Shown in pieces: positions 46,235 through 57,900 of a stretch of 64,000 nt of DNA (positions within the stretch are counted from its first letter, which is position 1; every line of letters starts with the position of its first letter). Below the pieces are notes generated by a model, which saw only the letters and a list, made by a program, of their open reading frames with translations, had not been told where the DNA came from and made no database searches. The stretch is from Dissophora ornata (taxonomy: Eukaryota > Mortierellomycota > Mortierellomycetes > Mortierellales > Mortierellaceae), in NCBI GenBank assembly GCA_025201705.1, contig MU616625.1:1-64000 (forward strand). Reading direction: 5' to 3'. The translations under genes were made by a program, and so were the position numbers.

Positions 46235-48755
46235 CTACGGATCTTGACGCAGGCAAGGTCCAGAGAGCGACCGCATCCTTTTGGACGGCGTCTGCACCCT
46301 GGCCTTGAATTCCCCTCGATCCTCTACAAAAGGCAAGAAGATCGCCTGTGGGCGGTGTGACAGCATCTTGTCGAGGATAGACTCCTGGATCTTGTTTGGC
46401 ACGATGTTCAAGAACATGGACCGGACAATGGCCTCTGACCATTTGTGTCCGCCGCTGAGTCGACCCATATGACGACTACCCTGCACTGCAGCCTTACCAA
46501 ACGCTGCCCGCTCCTTGTAGTACGCCTCAAACGTTGCTTGAATGTCCTGTGAGGACTTTGAGGGGATCTCATACAGCAAGTTGGCTAGGCTGACTGCATC
46601 TAGCATGGCCTGGGCTGCTCCCTAGTAGGTAGATCATTGGTACACAAGAGGATGAAAATGTTAACATTCGGCGAGGAACAGGCGTGATCCGCTGATACCA
46701 TACGGCTTATAAATGGACAATTCGCTACCTGTCTGTGGAGGGCACGGTTGACGTAGACAATTATCCGTTAGATGAGATGATCAATACCAGGCATTTCTTT
46801 AACGTTATCTCATAGTCGTTGTGTTTCTTACCCAGCATGAGGAACAACCTAATGATTTCATTGCATGGTACGGCATAGGTGTTGGGCGTGGAGTGTCGGA
46901 GTGAACGTTGTAGAAAGGGATGCAATTGCGAATGAGAACGAGAGTCAGAACACGTTGACTTTCTGTTATGATCGCCTAAACTGTTGTGTTTGTTGCTCAA
47001 CGTGTTGCACATGTGTTAGTCAGCATTTTTCATTTGTATACCTTGTGGCACGCTGCAGAGTGGACAGATACGGAAATATGGAAGAATGCGAGGTTAGACA
47101 GTGAGCGAGAAAATGGGCGAAGACGACACATTTCCTGTTATTCTTACCATCGCCCATTAGAACAGTACGTTGATGGTGCCATGTTTCGAAGAACTGGGCG
47201 AGTAAGGAAAAAAGATAAATAAATAAGGATGCAGCTCAGCTCAAGATTGTTTGCTTGGATGCAAGATTGTTTTCTTTGTATCCGTGGCATGCAGGCGGAA
47301 AGTGAAAACCATAATCACAAATATAGCCAAGACCCTGGTACAGATGCATGTGTGTGATTACCTTCTCTTCTAGCAAGACCTTTGATATTCTCTCCACGGG
47401 TGTATTATCAATCACATCTGCAAGGGTGCCACCGTATGGACAGGCAAAGCTCCTACAGGCGTCTGCCATCTCCTGTACTTGCATTGGACCCCAGTCTGAG
47501 GAGCGGATGTGGTGCTCCTGCCGGATTTGCGTCGTGGGCAGATTGTAAGTGACGCGCCAAGCGATTCTGTTATTGCGGAGAGGGATCAACCACCACTAAG
47601 ACATCATGTATTTCCCAGAAGCCAGATCAGACCATGAACAGATGCCGCACACTATCGTTTATAGCCTTATACAATACATGTTCGTACCGAGTATGGCTTG
47701 TCTTTACCAATGACGACCATCATGTCGCATGTGTCTCGAGTCAGGTCTGGAAAGTAGATCGGGTCAATCGGATCCGTAACACCTTTGTAGAGTACATGCG
47801 CAGAGTATGCCCCGAGAATGAGCATTAGTGATCGCAAAACCAATAAGGACCATGTTTAATAGTCGGAGGAAACACAGCAGTAAGGCACAGAGCGACTGAG
47901 CCCTGTCCACGGAGCTTTTGCACGTGCAACGGGCTTACCTACCTACTAGGCAATGGTGATCAAACGCAAGCGGCGCCATATCTGATTTGGGCAAGAGTTT
48001 GCTAATCCGAAGATCTCTGTAGAGACATCTCCGAACACATGAATAAGCTCCATCTGCGCCCACGAGGATATCGGCCGTGTAGTAACTGGTATCGGAACAT
48101 CTGACCAACACCCCGTCGTCGTTCTGTTCGATTTCACACACACGCTTTCCGGTAATGATCCTTTCTGGCGGGACCCTTGAAAGCAACAACCTGTAGAGCG
48201 ATGGTCGGTCCATGATTCTGTGCGGTTCAATAGAATGAACCCATTGATAGATCATCATTCAGTTCGTGAGCAATAAATCAAAACTACGCCTAGAGAAAGA
48301 GGTTAAAAGACAATTGATATACCTGCTATGATATCCATATCTGCTTGCAATCACAAAGACAAAAGGATACAGATAACGATACAGATGTCAGCTTTCCTTG
48401 CTGGTTTTGAAAACAAAAATAAAAATAAAAGGCGCACGCAGATCTTAGTTCACAATATTTACCGCAATGAATCTGAGTACAGATCGAGGGATCCTATCTT
48501 ATTCATGTTCTCTTTGAGAAAGGTCATGGAGCTGATCGGCTTGGAGATGGCTTCCAGCTCTGGCAAAATCCCAAGCTGTTCAAGCATGGGCTGGATGGCT
48601 TGATTTAAGGAGATACTGCTGCCCAGTGGGCTGAGCTCGCCAGCGTGCTTCTCGAGGATTGTGTAAGGAATGCCAGCCTGCTCTAGAAGGAGACCCAAAG
48701 TGAGGCCGCCCAGGCCTGCTCCCACGATCAGGACATTAAGTTCAGACGAGGCCAT
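46235..48755 (-). CDS. FAD-dependent monooxygenase with microexons
   Basis: Class A flavoprotein hydroxylase of the salicylate hydroxylase/zeaxanthin epoxidase superfamily; substrate unknown. Ten exons in coding order: 48755-48463, 48340-48323 (18 nt), 48217-47943, 47782-47688, 47595-47362, 47193-47148, 47052-47042 (11 nt), 46848-46832 (17 nt), 46732-46729 (4 nt) and 46621-46235, giving 459 residues. The N-terminal Rossmann motif is VLIVGAGLGGLTLGLLLEQ, with ILEKH ending the second strand. GADGAYS is the DG motif near residue 180. RTVLMGDACHKVVPHAGQGA is the FAD/ribityl-binding GD motif, assembled from five consecutive exons. All introns are GT-AG, and the microexons are required to keep frame and motif. 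Exon 2 has a tandem acceptor (aagcag), allowing an 18- or 21-nt form. No obvious N-terminal signal or membrane anchor is seen. Confidence 0.85.
46729..46732 (-). other. 4-nt microexon (ACAG) of the FAD monooxygenase
   Basis: On the minus strand CTCCACAG is followed by ACAG and then GTAGCG. Inserting these four bases completes the Gly codon left open by the 17-nt exon and adds the Gln of the conserved GQGA motif. It joins exactly in phase to GGAGCAGCC. Without it the last exon is out of frame and reaches a stop within a few codons. Confidence 0.75.
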
Positions 48756-49947
48756 GTATGCGAATGTGTATTTTGTTTGAATGCTTGCGGAAAGGCGCCT
48801 TAGTGAGTTGGTGTGTCAACTACAGTATGGATGTCAGATGTACAGGGCGAGGTGCAAGGTGGTATAATCAGGTTGTGATGAGAATTGTGAGCTGGAAAAA
48901 GGTGAGCAAAGGTACAGAATAAAAAGCACAAGATGCTTTTTATAGTGCTGGCATACATCGGACATGGCCAGCATGGTGCAGACTGTACTGCTTGCAAAAG
49001 CCGCATGAAAGGCGCGCAGGGTCAGAAAATAGTCGAAATATGCGCATGAGTGGCGAACAACTGTTTTCTTTTTATTGCGCAATTAAAACAGCGTCCGTTG
49101 GAGTGCTCACAAAGAAGGGAGGGAGATGGAAGGGAAGGACCAGAACGATAGCATATCGATGCATCGATAACCCCGACTACACAGGGCCCGCATCTGTTGT
49201 ACAGTATTTATTTACCTATTTATTTATTGTTGTTGTTCTCCTGATTCCCGCCATGCAAACACTGAACATCGACAGTCTGCGGCGGACAACATTTTTTGGA
49301 GCGGGTTACTCGAATTGCTGTATCGCTCGCGCCTCCCTGCTCCTGCAGCTACGGAGCCTGTTAAGCATACGCTCGGACCGGGCGGGAGCGCAGAGAAAGA
49401 CAGAGAGTACTGTACCACTGGAAAGTAGCATTGTGTTTGTGGCCCAATTGTCATTTTTAGATGCAACAGGACAACGGCGGTGGGGACATCTTTGGGCTGA
49501 CATTGGTCCGTTGCAACGCTCCAATCAGGCCAAGTGGGTAAATAGATGCATAGATTAGAGATGCAGATAACAGATGTGTCTGTCAACCGTTGTCGAAGCT
49601 GTGCATTGTGCATTGTCCACTCTGAAACCAATCCGTGCCTGAACTCAAAAAAGGTCTGGCCCGTCTGAACACGGCGGTGCGATGCACACCGATCGCCTGT
49701 ACCGTTCCATTCCATGCAACAACACCATCGCTCAATTAATCCCTGGTTCTATCCTGCCTTGCCCGTCTTTTTGTATTTTCTATTTCATTTTTTTTTCTCA
49801 CCTGAGGATTACCAAAGTACAGTTCTCAGACCATCGACCACGGATACTTTATTCCAAGAGTGAGTGCTCTATGCACGTGTATTGATGTATCGATAGTACA
49901 TCTCGCTGCTGTTTATGATGCACCACCACGGCGCGGACATGTAATAT
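48756..49947. other. Spacer between monooxygenase promoter and AAR2 3' end
   Basis: About 1.2 kb. The part next to 48755 is the monooxygenase promoter, and the far part is the AAR2 3' region. Open frames on both strands (up to 188 codons) have no recognisable domain. No feature is called. Confidence 0.4.
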
Positions 49948-51533
49948 TTATTCAACAACCACTGGCGCATATTCGCCCTCCTCTTCATATTCATCATCTT
50001 CGTCGCTGACAATCTCAACCACCTTCTGTATCTTTCTAAAGTCACCTGGGATTTTCCATTCAAAGTTCTCTAGAACCGCCTTTTGAAGTGTGTGCATCGG
50101 TTTGCGAAGCTCTAGGCACAGTCTGCGTCGCAATGCTGACTGGATGTTGCGTCCCATAGTCTTGAGCGCCTGCTCCAAAAAGTTCGCTGTCATGTCATCC
50201 TGATCAGGTGATGCGAAGAGTAGATCCATAAAGAAGCTGGACGGAATAGAGGTCAGCTGGTGATGAAGCGTCTGGATAAATTGTGAAAAGAGACGTGTGT
50301 AGTTTGGTGATGTGATCGCCTCGGAAGATTGGCACACAAGGATTGTCATCGTCTTCCACTGACGGAAGGCGCCAAGGTGATAACTCAGAAGCATCGTTAC
50401 AAACGCTGACTGGAACTCGCCAAGGAACGCATTAACATCTAAAGAGATGGGCAAAAAAAAAAAAAAGAGGTAGAAGAAACGACACGCTTAATATCAACCA
50501 TTCACCCATATCACTAAACTGTTGAATGGTAGAGTCCGCAGAAAACATATACACGTATACCTGACTTATAAATGGTTACGAGGAGGTTGTTCAGCAGCCA
50601 GCTCTTGTCAAGACTATATCTTGTCACCTCCTCTCCGACAGCACCTTTCCTGAACGAAGACCGAAGATCGATCGACGTGAATTCCACAGAGGTGCAGCTT
50701 TTGCTCGCCACTGATGGTGTTGCTATCGCCTTCGTGTCATAACCTGTTGTTATTTCTGTTTCCATTTCAACATGCTCTTCTTCTTGGATTGTATCTGTGG
50801 AACCCCTCTGCTGACGGTGCGAGTCTTCTGCCATGTCCTTCTTGTGCTTCTCTTCCTTTTGCTGTCGGTCAATGATCTTTGTGGCTCTCGATAGCTCCGC
50901 CTCCAGCTGATCATCATGCGAGTTGACAAAGCCGTCGGTTTTGAAAATCGAGTCGATGGTTGCTTTTGTTATGTGGTCTGTGAGTTTGACCCATGCTGGA
51001 TAAGTTGATTCAGGGGGTAGCAGCGGGTATGAACCGAGAAAGGGATCAAATTCCTGAATACCTAGAGATGCCATAATGTATGTCCCATCAGCTATCATAC
51101 AACGCGATCTAGACGCGAATAAGTTAATCAAATTCCGCTTCATACCTGCTTTGTACCTTGCGAGCTGGTCCTTGTCTTTCTCCAGCTCCATTTCTTCATT
51201 GTATGCGTTCCACTTCATAACCACTACCTCGCCGCTCTCGAATTGGTGCCAAAACCCGATCCTGACATCCCCGCCAGTGGTACCTCCCTCTGTGACCTCG
51301 AGAGTTCCATTGTCACTTGCCGGCACCTCATTGTTTGGCTGCGTGCTCTGCGTGTTGTGGAGTGAATAGTACACAAAGTGGACGCCTGGGGGAATGATCT
51401 TGATGCCCTTGAAGCGCGGTCCAGTGTTCCAGCAATTGACATCGATGCCAAACTCCAGTTGATTGTGGGGTGCATCGAGGACCAGGAGGATGGCTCCTGC
51501 GTTGAAAAGCCTTTTAAGAGTGTCGTTGTCCAT
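49948..51533 (-). CDS. AAR2: AAR2-type splicing factor
   Basis: Assembly chaperone of the U5 snRNP that holds Prp8 before Brr2 binds during cytoplasmic maturation. Exons in coding order are 51533-50561 and 50438-49948, giving 487 residues. N-terminal-domain motifs are TLKRLFNAGAILLVLDAP, LEFGIDVNCWNTGPRFKGIK, IPPGVHFVYYS and GFWHQFESGEVVVMKW. The C-terminal helical domain is recognised by YSLDKSWLLNNLL and EFQSAFVTMLLSYHLGAFRQ, followed by an acidic tail (SDEDDEYEEEGEY). A charged, unconserved linker of about 100 residues joins the domains. The frame stays open upstream to 51755, but family similarity starts at MDNDTLKR. The start codon lies 236 bases from the divergent methyltransferase start. 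Confidence 0.92.
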
Positions 51534-51769
51534 GAGGTTCGACTGGCATATGGATGCGAGGATGGGAGCATGCACATGTGGGCACAGCAACAGACGCAAT
51601 GGCCACCAAAAACAAAAGAACGTACACGCCACCGTACGTGTTTGGTTCGCAGTCGTGTTCAGCTCAACCAAACAAACATTTTTTTTTTCTCTTTTCTTGC
51701 CGTTGTTCACCTTTGGCCCTACACCGACAGTATCCGTTGACAGACACAGCGACATAGAGAGGGCCTGCC
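51534..51769. promoter_or_regulatory. Short divergent promoter of AAR2 and methyltransferase genes
   Basis: Two head-to-head start codons are separated by only 236 bases, so the genes probably share regulatory sequence. The middle holds a T-rich run near 51679-51690. No TATA box is evident. Confidence 0.5.
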
Positions 51770-53098
51770 ATGTATTACTATATCCGCCTGCTCAAGAATA
51801 CGCCTGTTGAGGCGGTGATCCAGGAGCCTTTCAAGTTGGTTTTCACCATCACCACAGATCTTACGGAGAAGTTCTATGACAAACCCTGCAAGCTCAGATG
51901 TCAGACCGTCGTCAGGACACCCTCTACCATCCCAGGCGCTACCGCAGCCGACACCATCATGACCATCATGTCTCAGGGACTCTCGCAAGGATATTCGCTC
52001 GATTACGATCCAAAGATTGGATATTGCTCAGTCGACATCCGCATGGCGCCTTGTATGACCCCCTACGATGAGTGCCAGATAGTCCTCAGTCTTGACCCTG
52101 CCCCATACACCGCCAACTATCCAGGCGCCAAGACCTTGGTCGAGCCTCCAGAGTACGAGATCTTGCCTGCGTGGTCTCTGCCCATTCAACTGAAGCCTGC
52201 GCCCTTAAACTTCTCGAAAAAGACTAAGCATCGCAAGGTCAACAAAAAGTACTTGACTGACACGAGGCAGGATCTAGTGGAGCGATACTTTCGACTACCA
52301 CCACATCTCACAGGAGCGCATGGGCGCGGTCGATCGCTCTTAGTCCGAGAGGATGCAAGAGAAGGGTTTATGGCTCGACATATCTGGGATTCGGGAGTGT
52401 TTATGACTAAATACCTGATGTTGGCAGATTCATGGCTCAGCAAGTACATGGAGGAGAGTCGGCAAAAAGGCACGGAGCAAAGGACAGTTGCTAGTGAAGA
52501 AAAGCCATTGGAGTCATCCCTGGCAGCCCTCTCTGTCTCAAATTCGTCGACACTGGAACAAAGCTCCATTTCATCAGGAATAGAAGCAACAGTAACAGAG
52601 GCGACCCCTGCCTCTACAGCCTCTTGCTCTTCCTCAACGCGTAGCCAGAGCCGTAAAAGAGTGTGCCTCGAGCTTGGAGCAGGGACAGGTCTTGTCGGTA
52701 TTGCCGTTGCAGTGGCGTTCCCGGAACTGAGTGTACTCTCGACAGATCTGGATGAGGCTTTGGCGTTGATGCAGCAAAATGTGGACGCCAACCAGGCACT
52801 GTTGCCCAATAACAACATGGAGGTTGGCTTCCTGGACTGGGCCGAGAAAGGTCGCAAGGTGGAACCTGTCGAGATCTTGTTGCTGGCAGACGTGGTCTAC
52901 AATGACCTATCGCACGAGTGCTTGCTGCAGACGATCCTGGACTACAGTGACGACAGGACAAAGGTGCTCCTGGGGTATAAATTTAGGCACGAGGCCGAGC
53001 AGCAGTTCTTTGAGCGGGCCAAGGAGTATTTTGATATTACAAATGTGCACCAGCAAGATACCATGCAGCTTTTTGTCTTGACGCGCAAGTCGAGCTAG
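51770..53098 (+). CDS. Putative protein-lysine methyltransferase (METTL21/family 16 type)
   Basis: Seven-beta-strand SAM-dependent methyltransferase. It is a single exon of 442 residues, starting MYYYIRLLKNTPVEAVIQEPFK. The N-terminal ~170 residues are an extra beta-rich region I do not recognise. The catalytic part starts with ARHIWDSGVFMTKYL, typical of the METTL21/VCPKMT group. Motif I LELGAGTGLVGIAVA lies near residue 302 and the acidic strand VLSTDLDEAL near 324. The post-motif LLLADVVYNDLSHECLL takes the place of the (D/E)xxY active-site motif. A Ser/Thr-rich insertion of ~65 residues precedes motif I. The family methylates lysines of chaperones, VCP or eEF1A; the target here is unknown. 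AATAAA at 53120 may end the transcript. Confidence 0.85.
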   Translation: MYYYIRLLKNTPVEAVIQEPFKLVFTITTDLTEKFYDKPCKLRCQTVVRTPSTIPGATAADTIMTIMSQGLSQGYSLDYDPKIGYCSVDIRMAPCMTPYDECQIVLSLDPAPYTANYPGAKTLVEPPEYEILPAWSLPIQLKPAPLNFSKKTKHRKVNKKYLTDTRQDLVERYFRLPPHLTGAHGRGRSLLVREDAREGFMARHIWDSGVFMTKYLMLADSWLSKYMEESRQKGTEQRTVASEEKPLESSLAALSVSNSSTLEQSSISSGIEATVTEATPASTASCSSSTRSQSRKRVCLELGAGTGLVGIAVAVAFPELSVLSTDLDEALALMQQNVDANQALLPNNNMEVGFLDWAEKGRKVEPVEILLLADVVYNDLSHECLLQTILDYSDDRTKVLLGYKFRHEAEQQFFERAKEYFDITNVHQQDTMQLFVLTRKSS

Positions 53099-53321
53099 AT
53101 GCGGTTCAAGGAGCATGCCAATAAAACCACGCAACTTTTGTTTTCCTGTGTAGTGACTTATCAGCATATGATTATTCGGGTTCCACACAGCCCTAATTCA
53201 AGTCCGCAGCCACTGTCTTGTCATAAACAGCCATATCGGTATAAGCTACGATCTCGCAGTTTTTGCAAATCGAGGCATCGCCATCGCCATCTCCATCTCA
53301 ACTCCCACATTCACTACAGGA

Positions 53322-54847
53322 ATGCCAGATCCTCAGCCACTCTCGAATCGCCAGCGCAAGATCAGAGAGCGCCAGGCCGAGCTCAACCGTGAACTGGCAG
53401 CCACAAAACGATCCGAAACCAGGACACCGTTTCGCGAGGCTGAGCTCCAGTTTCTCTCTCGACATCCACCACCAGACTACTCCAAGGCTTTGGACTTCCA
53501 GCAGCCTGCTGATGTTTTGTTGCGAAACACTAAAATTAAACAGGTCCCGCTACGAAAGCGAATCTGCGAGTTTTCAGAGCTGTTTGGAGTCAAAGATAAC
53601 GAACCGGATAGGGATCAGCTAGAGTTCGCGTATCTCCATGAGGACCACCCAGGCATGATCTATATTCCTGCAGCATTCACACCATCGGCCCAACGAATGC
53701 TTATCAAAGCCTGTCTCAAGGAGTATTCACGACATCCCAACAAGTGTAATCTGGATACACACTATCTTGTTCCTGACAGCGGGCTCTGGGACCTGCATGA
53801 GAATGTGTTTGCAGGAAAGCAAACCCTGGAGGACCCCAACATCTATGTCCAAAGAAAGGCAAACATAGACGAATACGCTGACGGCTACGGATCCGACGAT
53901 GACGATGGCGAAGATGGTAGCAATGATGGTAGCTCGGGAGGCAAGTCAAAAACAGAGCAGCTACCCAAGAAACTCCCAAAATCCGTCATACCATCCGTTA
54001 GGACCCTGGTCCCAATTTCAGACGGGACACCTACTGTACCAGACAATGTATGCAAGGAAGACCCAGAGCCGTCAACCCAGGTGCCCATCTTACCCCCGGC
54101 ACAGCTCCTGCGCAAAATGCGATGGATCACACTGGGCTATCAGTATCATTGGCCCTCAAAGACATATCACTTTGATCAGAACGCGCCTTTCCCATCAGAA
54201 CTCTCAGTTCTGTCCAAAGCCGTTGTTGAGGCTGTTGATGGTGTGGGGCCTTATCCGTACGCTGCAGATGATTTCGTAGCGGAGGCTGGCGTGATAAATT
54301 ATTATCAGCTCAAGGACAGGTTGATGGGGCATGTGGATCGTAGTGAACTGAACAAGGATGCACCGCTGGTATCGTTCAGGTAAATATGCAAAATTGCATT
54401 TGGACAACGGGCCCCTAGACTATGGCGCTAACCCTGCATTTGCTAGCTTTGGACATTCATGCATTTACCTTTTAGGAGGGTCCACACGAGAGACGGCCCC
54501 CACCCCTATTCTGCTTCAGAGCGGAGATATCCTCATCATGACTGGACCCTGTCGATCCGCGTTCCATGGTATGGTGGCACGAAAGGAATTAAAGCTCGCT
54601 GGACCTATGGATTGACAGGAGATGGACTAACCCCTCTATTTCTTATCCTTCAACAGGCGTGCCGAGAATTATCGAAGGCACTCTCCCAGTATATCTTCAG
54701 GCCCTACCCGACGAGCCGGAATGGGATATTTATACCGATTATCTAACTGAAGCTCGCATCAACCTCAACATTCGTCAAGTATACCCGCCCCAGCGCCTTC
54801 CATCGCCGTCTCCTGCCCCCCTCCTGAATAGATCAAAGAACAGCTGA
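53322..54847 (+). CDS. ALKBH1: AlkB-homologue 2-oxoglutarate/Fe(II) dioxygenase (ALKBH1 type)
   Basis: Nucleic-acid demethylase of the AlkB superfamily; ALKBH1 acts on tRNA and DNA methyl adducts. Exons are 53322-54379, 54447-54568 and 54657-54847, giving 456 residues. RWITLGYQYHWPSKTYHF and INYYQLKDRLMGHVDRSE supply the HxD iron ligands. LVSFSFGHSCIYLLGG precedes the distal iron-binding His in SAFHGVPRI, and INLNIRQV provides the 2-oxoglutarate-binding Arg pair. An acidic, Ser/Gly-rich insertion near residues 185-210 splits the N-terminal half. The stop lies 65 bases from that of the convergent regulator gene. Substrate preference cannot be read from the sequence. Confidence 0.92.
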
Positions 54848-54912
54848 TAAAATAACCTGAAGAGCTCTTTATTTGGTGGAAATAATAGAGGAGGGTATAG
54901 ATCAATAGTAGA

Positions 54913-57900
54913 TTAAAATTGAACAGAGTCATCTGGGCTCGAGGTCCCAAAATCTCCAAGCGATGCCTCAGGGACTGCAGAGACAACGTGATGATGATGC
55001 TGATGAGGTAGATTGCGCTGATGGTGGTCGTTAATGCTGTCATGCTTTTTGATTACGCTCGCGAAACTCAGCGCGGAAGAGGACGAGGAGCAAGAGGCCT
55101 CAACACCATCCATAGAGTAGTCCGCTTTAGTTCCTGTCAAAGGAACAAGGGTACTGTCGTTGTTGTTGCCGTCGTTGGCAGAGCCTCTCAGTTCTGTCGA
55201 AAACACGCCAGTGTTTGTGCCATTGTGGCCATCGCTCAGCACCGTCGATCCTGGCGTGCTACTATTGGTAGTCGCCAAGTCTGAACTAGTGGAGGGAGAG
55301 GACCAGCTACTGGCATACTGTGCGGTGCCATTTTGGTCCAAGATCGCCGTGGTGGTTGTTGATAAAGTCGGTTCAAATGTCGACAAAGTGCCATTGCCTC
55401 CGCTCTTGCTGGGAAAATCTAGAGTAGAGTCGGTTTTGGTCTCTGAAAGACCACTCCAAGAATTTAGCTTGTTCGATATCCTCAGCATAGCATCTGCAGT
55501 CGGTGAGAGCACCATTTTCAAAGACGATTGCTGAAGAGGGGATGCAGGCACAGAGGGTGAGTGCAAGGGAGGCAATGCTGGAGACAAGGGTTCAGATCTG
55601 GGTACAAACGATGTCGTGGATCCTGGAGCTGCCTGACTGTCTGGCGACCAAGCTGCTGCTGAGGGCGATAGCTGTTGATGTCCCGATGTTGTAACCGGGG
55701 ACAAGAAATTGGTGGGCTGAGTAGCTACAGATCGATGGCCAAGGATATTTCTGCTGATCTCGGGCAGAGGGTCAAGAGTAGGAGCCATGAATCCCCCCAT
55801 GGGCATACCGAAAAACGGTCGGATACTTTGATTTACAGCACCTAAGGAAGGATTCAACGGCTGTTGCTGCTGAAACGACTGCATTGACGAAGTGCTGTGT
55901 GGTTGTGTGGGAATGTGCTGATGAGGGAATTGCTGTTGAAGAAGACTGAGATAAGGGCCACCTTCAAAGGCTACTGGGGATTGCAACGAGAGCGGGGTCG
56001 ACACGGTCAGCAGCCGCAGTCCCATCGTAGCCTCGGTGGCGGGCCGAATTGAAGACTCGGGCGCGGAAAAGACTGGAGAGGTGATAGCAGGATCGAATCT
56101 GACGATCGATGGCGCGTGAACGTCAAAGGTAGAGAAAGAGCTGTGTTGGTCATGCTGTAACGAATGCTGCCGTGGCTGCTGCACTTGCCGATGCGAATGT
56201 TGCTGCAGTTGATATGATGGTTGAGCATAAGTTGTGCTGGCTTGGAAAGACTGATGGCGCCCTTGTTGCGATGACGGCGGCGCGACGTGGAATCCCCTCA
56301 TGAGGTGTTCGGGTTGATACATGTCCGCACCATGCGGCAGCCCTTGCGAAGGACCGTCGAGTGACATCGGGGGCTCTATTCTGTCAAAGCCTTCGAGCGG
56401 TACATCTTGAGGTGCATAGGACCCAGCGTTGTAGATGGGAATGTCAAATCCGGGCTCGATAACGCCGAAATCCTTCCCAAAGTCTTTCTTGTTGGCAAAC
56501 CCATTTTGATTAGGATAATAAGTAGATCCAGCAACCATGTCAGTGAAGTTCACAAGCCCTGATGGGTTGGTGCTGCTGAAGATCTCCATTAGTGCCGTCG
56601 ATGACGATTGAGGAGGATCCATTAGTTCATCGGACCCATCCGCCACATCACTTTTATCGTCCATAGAGCCGTTTCTTTGTCTCTGTAACCTTTGCTTGTT
56701 TGAGTTGCCAGGGTTGCTGTCCTCGCTCTCGTACAGAGCCGTCGAGATTTCCTCTGGAGAGGAATACCCAAACAGATGTGTGGCAACACTATCCTCTTCC
56801 GTGTCTGTGTCAACCTCCACCTCGTCTGGGGGACTGTATGGATTCAAGATCTCGATCCAACTTTCGGCCCCGTTCCTGGACTCAATACCGTCCTTGATGC
56901 GGATATTGTAGTGTCGAATCCAAATCCGCCCGTCCACAAACGAAAGCCTCATCTCCAAATGATCCTGCCCTGCCCCGCTCTCTACATGTCTATCACCACC
57001 TTCGGGTTGGCTCCCATTATTAGACTGATCGTGCTCTGGGGGACTTCTGGGTAGTCGATAATATCCAGAGCCATGCTTGTGGGTCAGAAGTTGTTTCATG
57101 CTGCGGACGAGTCTCTCCCGGGGTGAACCTCGCGCAAACATCTCTTTTGTCATAAACTCGGGTCTATATCCAGTGGACATCGTAAATTGATCCAGCTCCT
57201 TGATCGTTTTCCTGAACGCTCTCGTCCGAATTAACTGGCTCCGCGCCTGTCGACCGTTTACATGGGCGGCATAAATGGAGCCACCTGAAGGTGCGTTGCT
57301 GTTGGCAGACATAGTGACGTTGAGGGCATGAACCCTTTCGGCAATATGCAGCGTAGACTCGACTTCACTGTGACACACGAGCCACTCTGGAGTGGTACGC
57401 AGGAGGTGATCAATAAGAAACGTAATCGCCTCGGCAGCTTTCGTACAGCTGTTTAAAAACGGTGGCAATGACCGAGAAGCCTTGGAGATACTGTCGTCGC
57501 TAAGTGGTGAGCTGCTGAGCTTGGTAGATGAGCTTGAACTCTGGGAGCGAGAGCTTTTGATGGGACTCGTGCTCGACCGTGATTTAGGGTTGCGGTTGGA
57601 GGCATTGATGCCCTGGTCTCGCTTCGGCTGACTCTGCGAGTCTGCAAACACCAAGAACGGGTGATGAAGGAGAATCAAGACTTCGTTGAAAATAAGTTGT
57701 AGCATTGCTATATGAAATTCGAGTCAGGATTGGTAGTCGTTAGGATTAGGTCTGGCATACATAAAGGGCCTCCAATGCTGGGATATCGCGCATGCTCCAT
57801 TTACCTCCTAGGCCGTTCACCCTTACTTCAAAGGGGCAGGGAGAATCCTTGCGTGTCAACGAAAAATCGAATCGAAGATGAGGTGGGAGTTCCATCTGCC

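Noticed and set aside
52186..52961. 223- and 115-codon open frames antisense to the methyltransferase
   Set aside because: Shadows of the plus-strand methyltransferase, which carries clear family motifs.
57746..57804. Donor at 57760 (TTTAT|GTATGCC) for the fifth intron of the Zn2Cys6 gene
   Set aside because: It leaves the next exon out of frame with an early stop; the gtaaat donor after 57805 restores the frame into MLQLIFNEVLILLHHPF.
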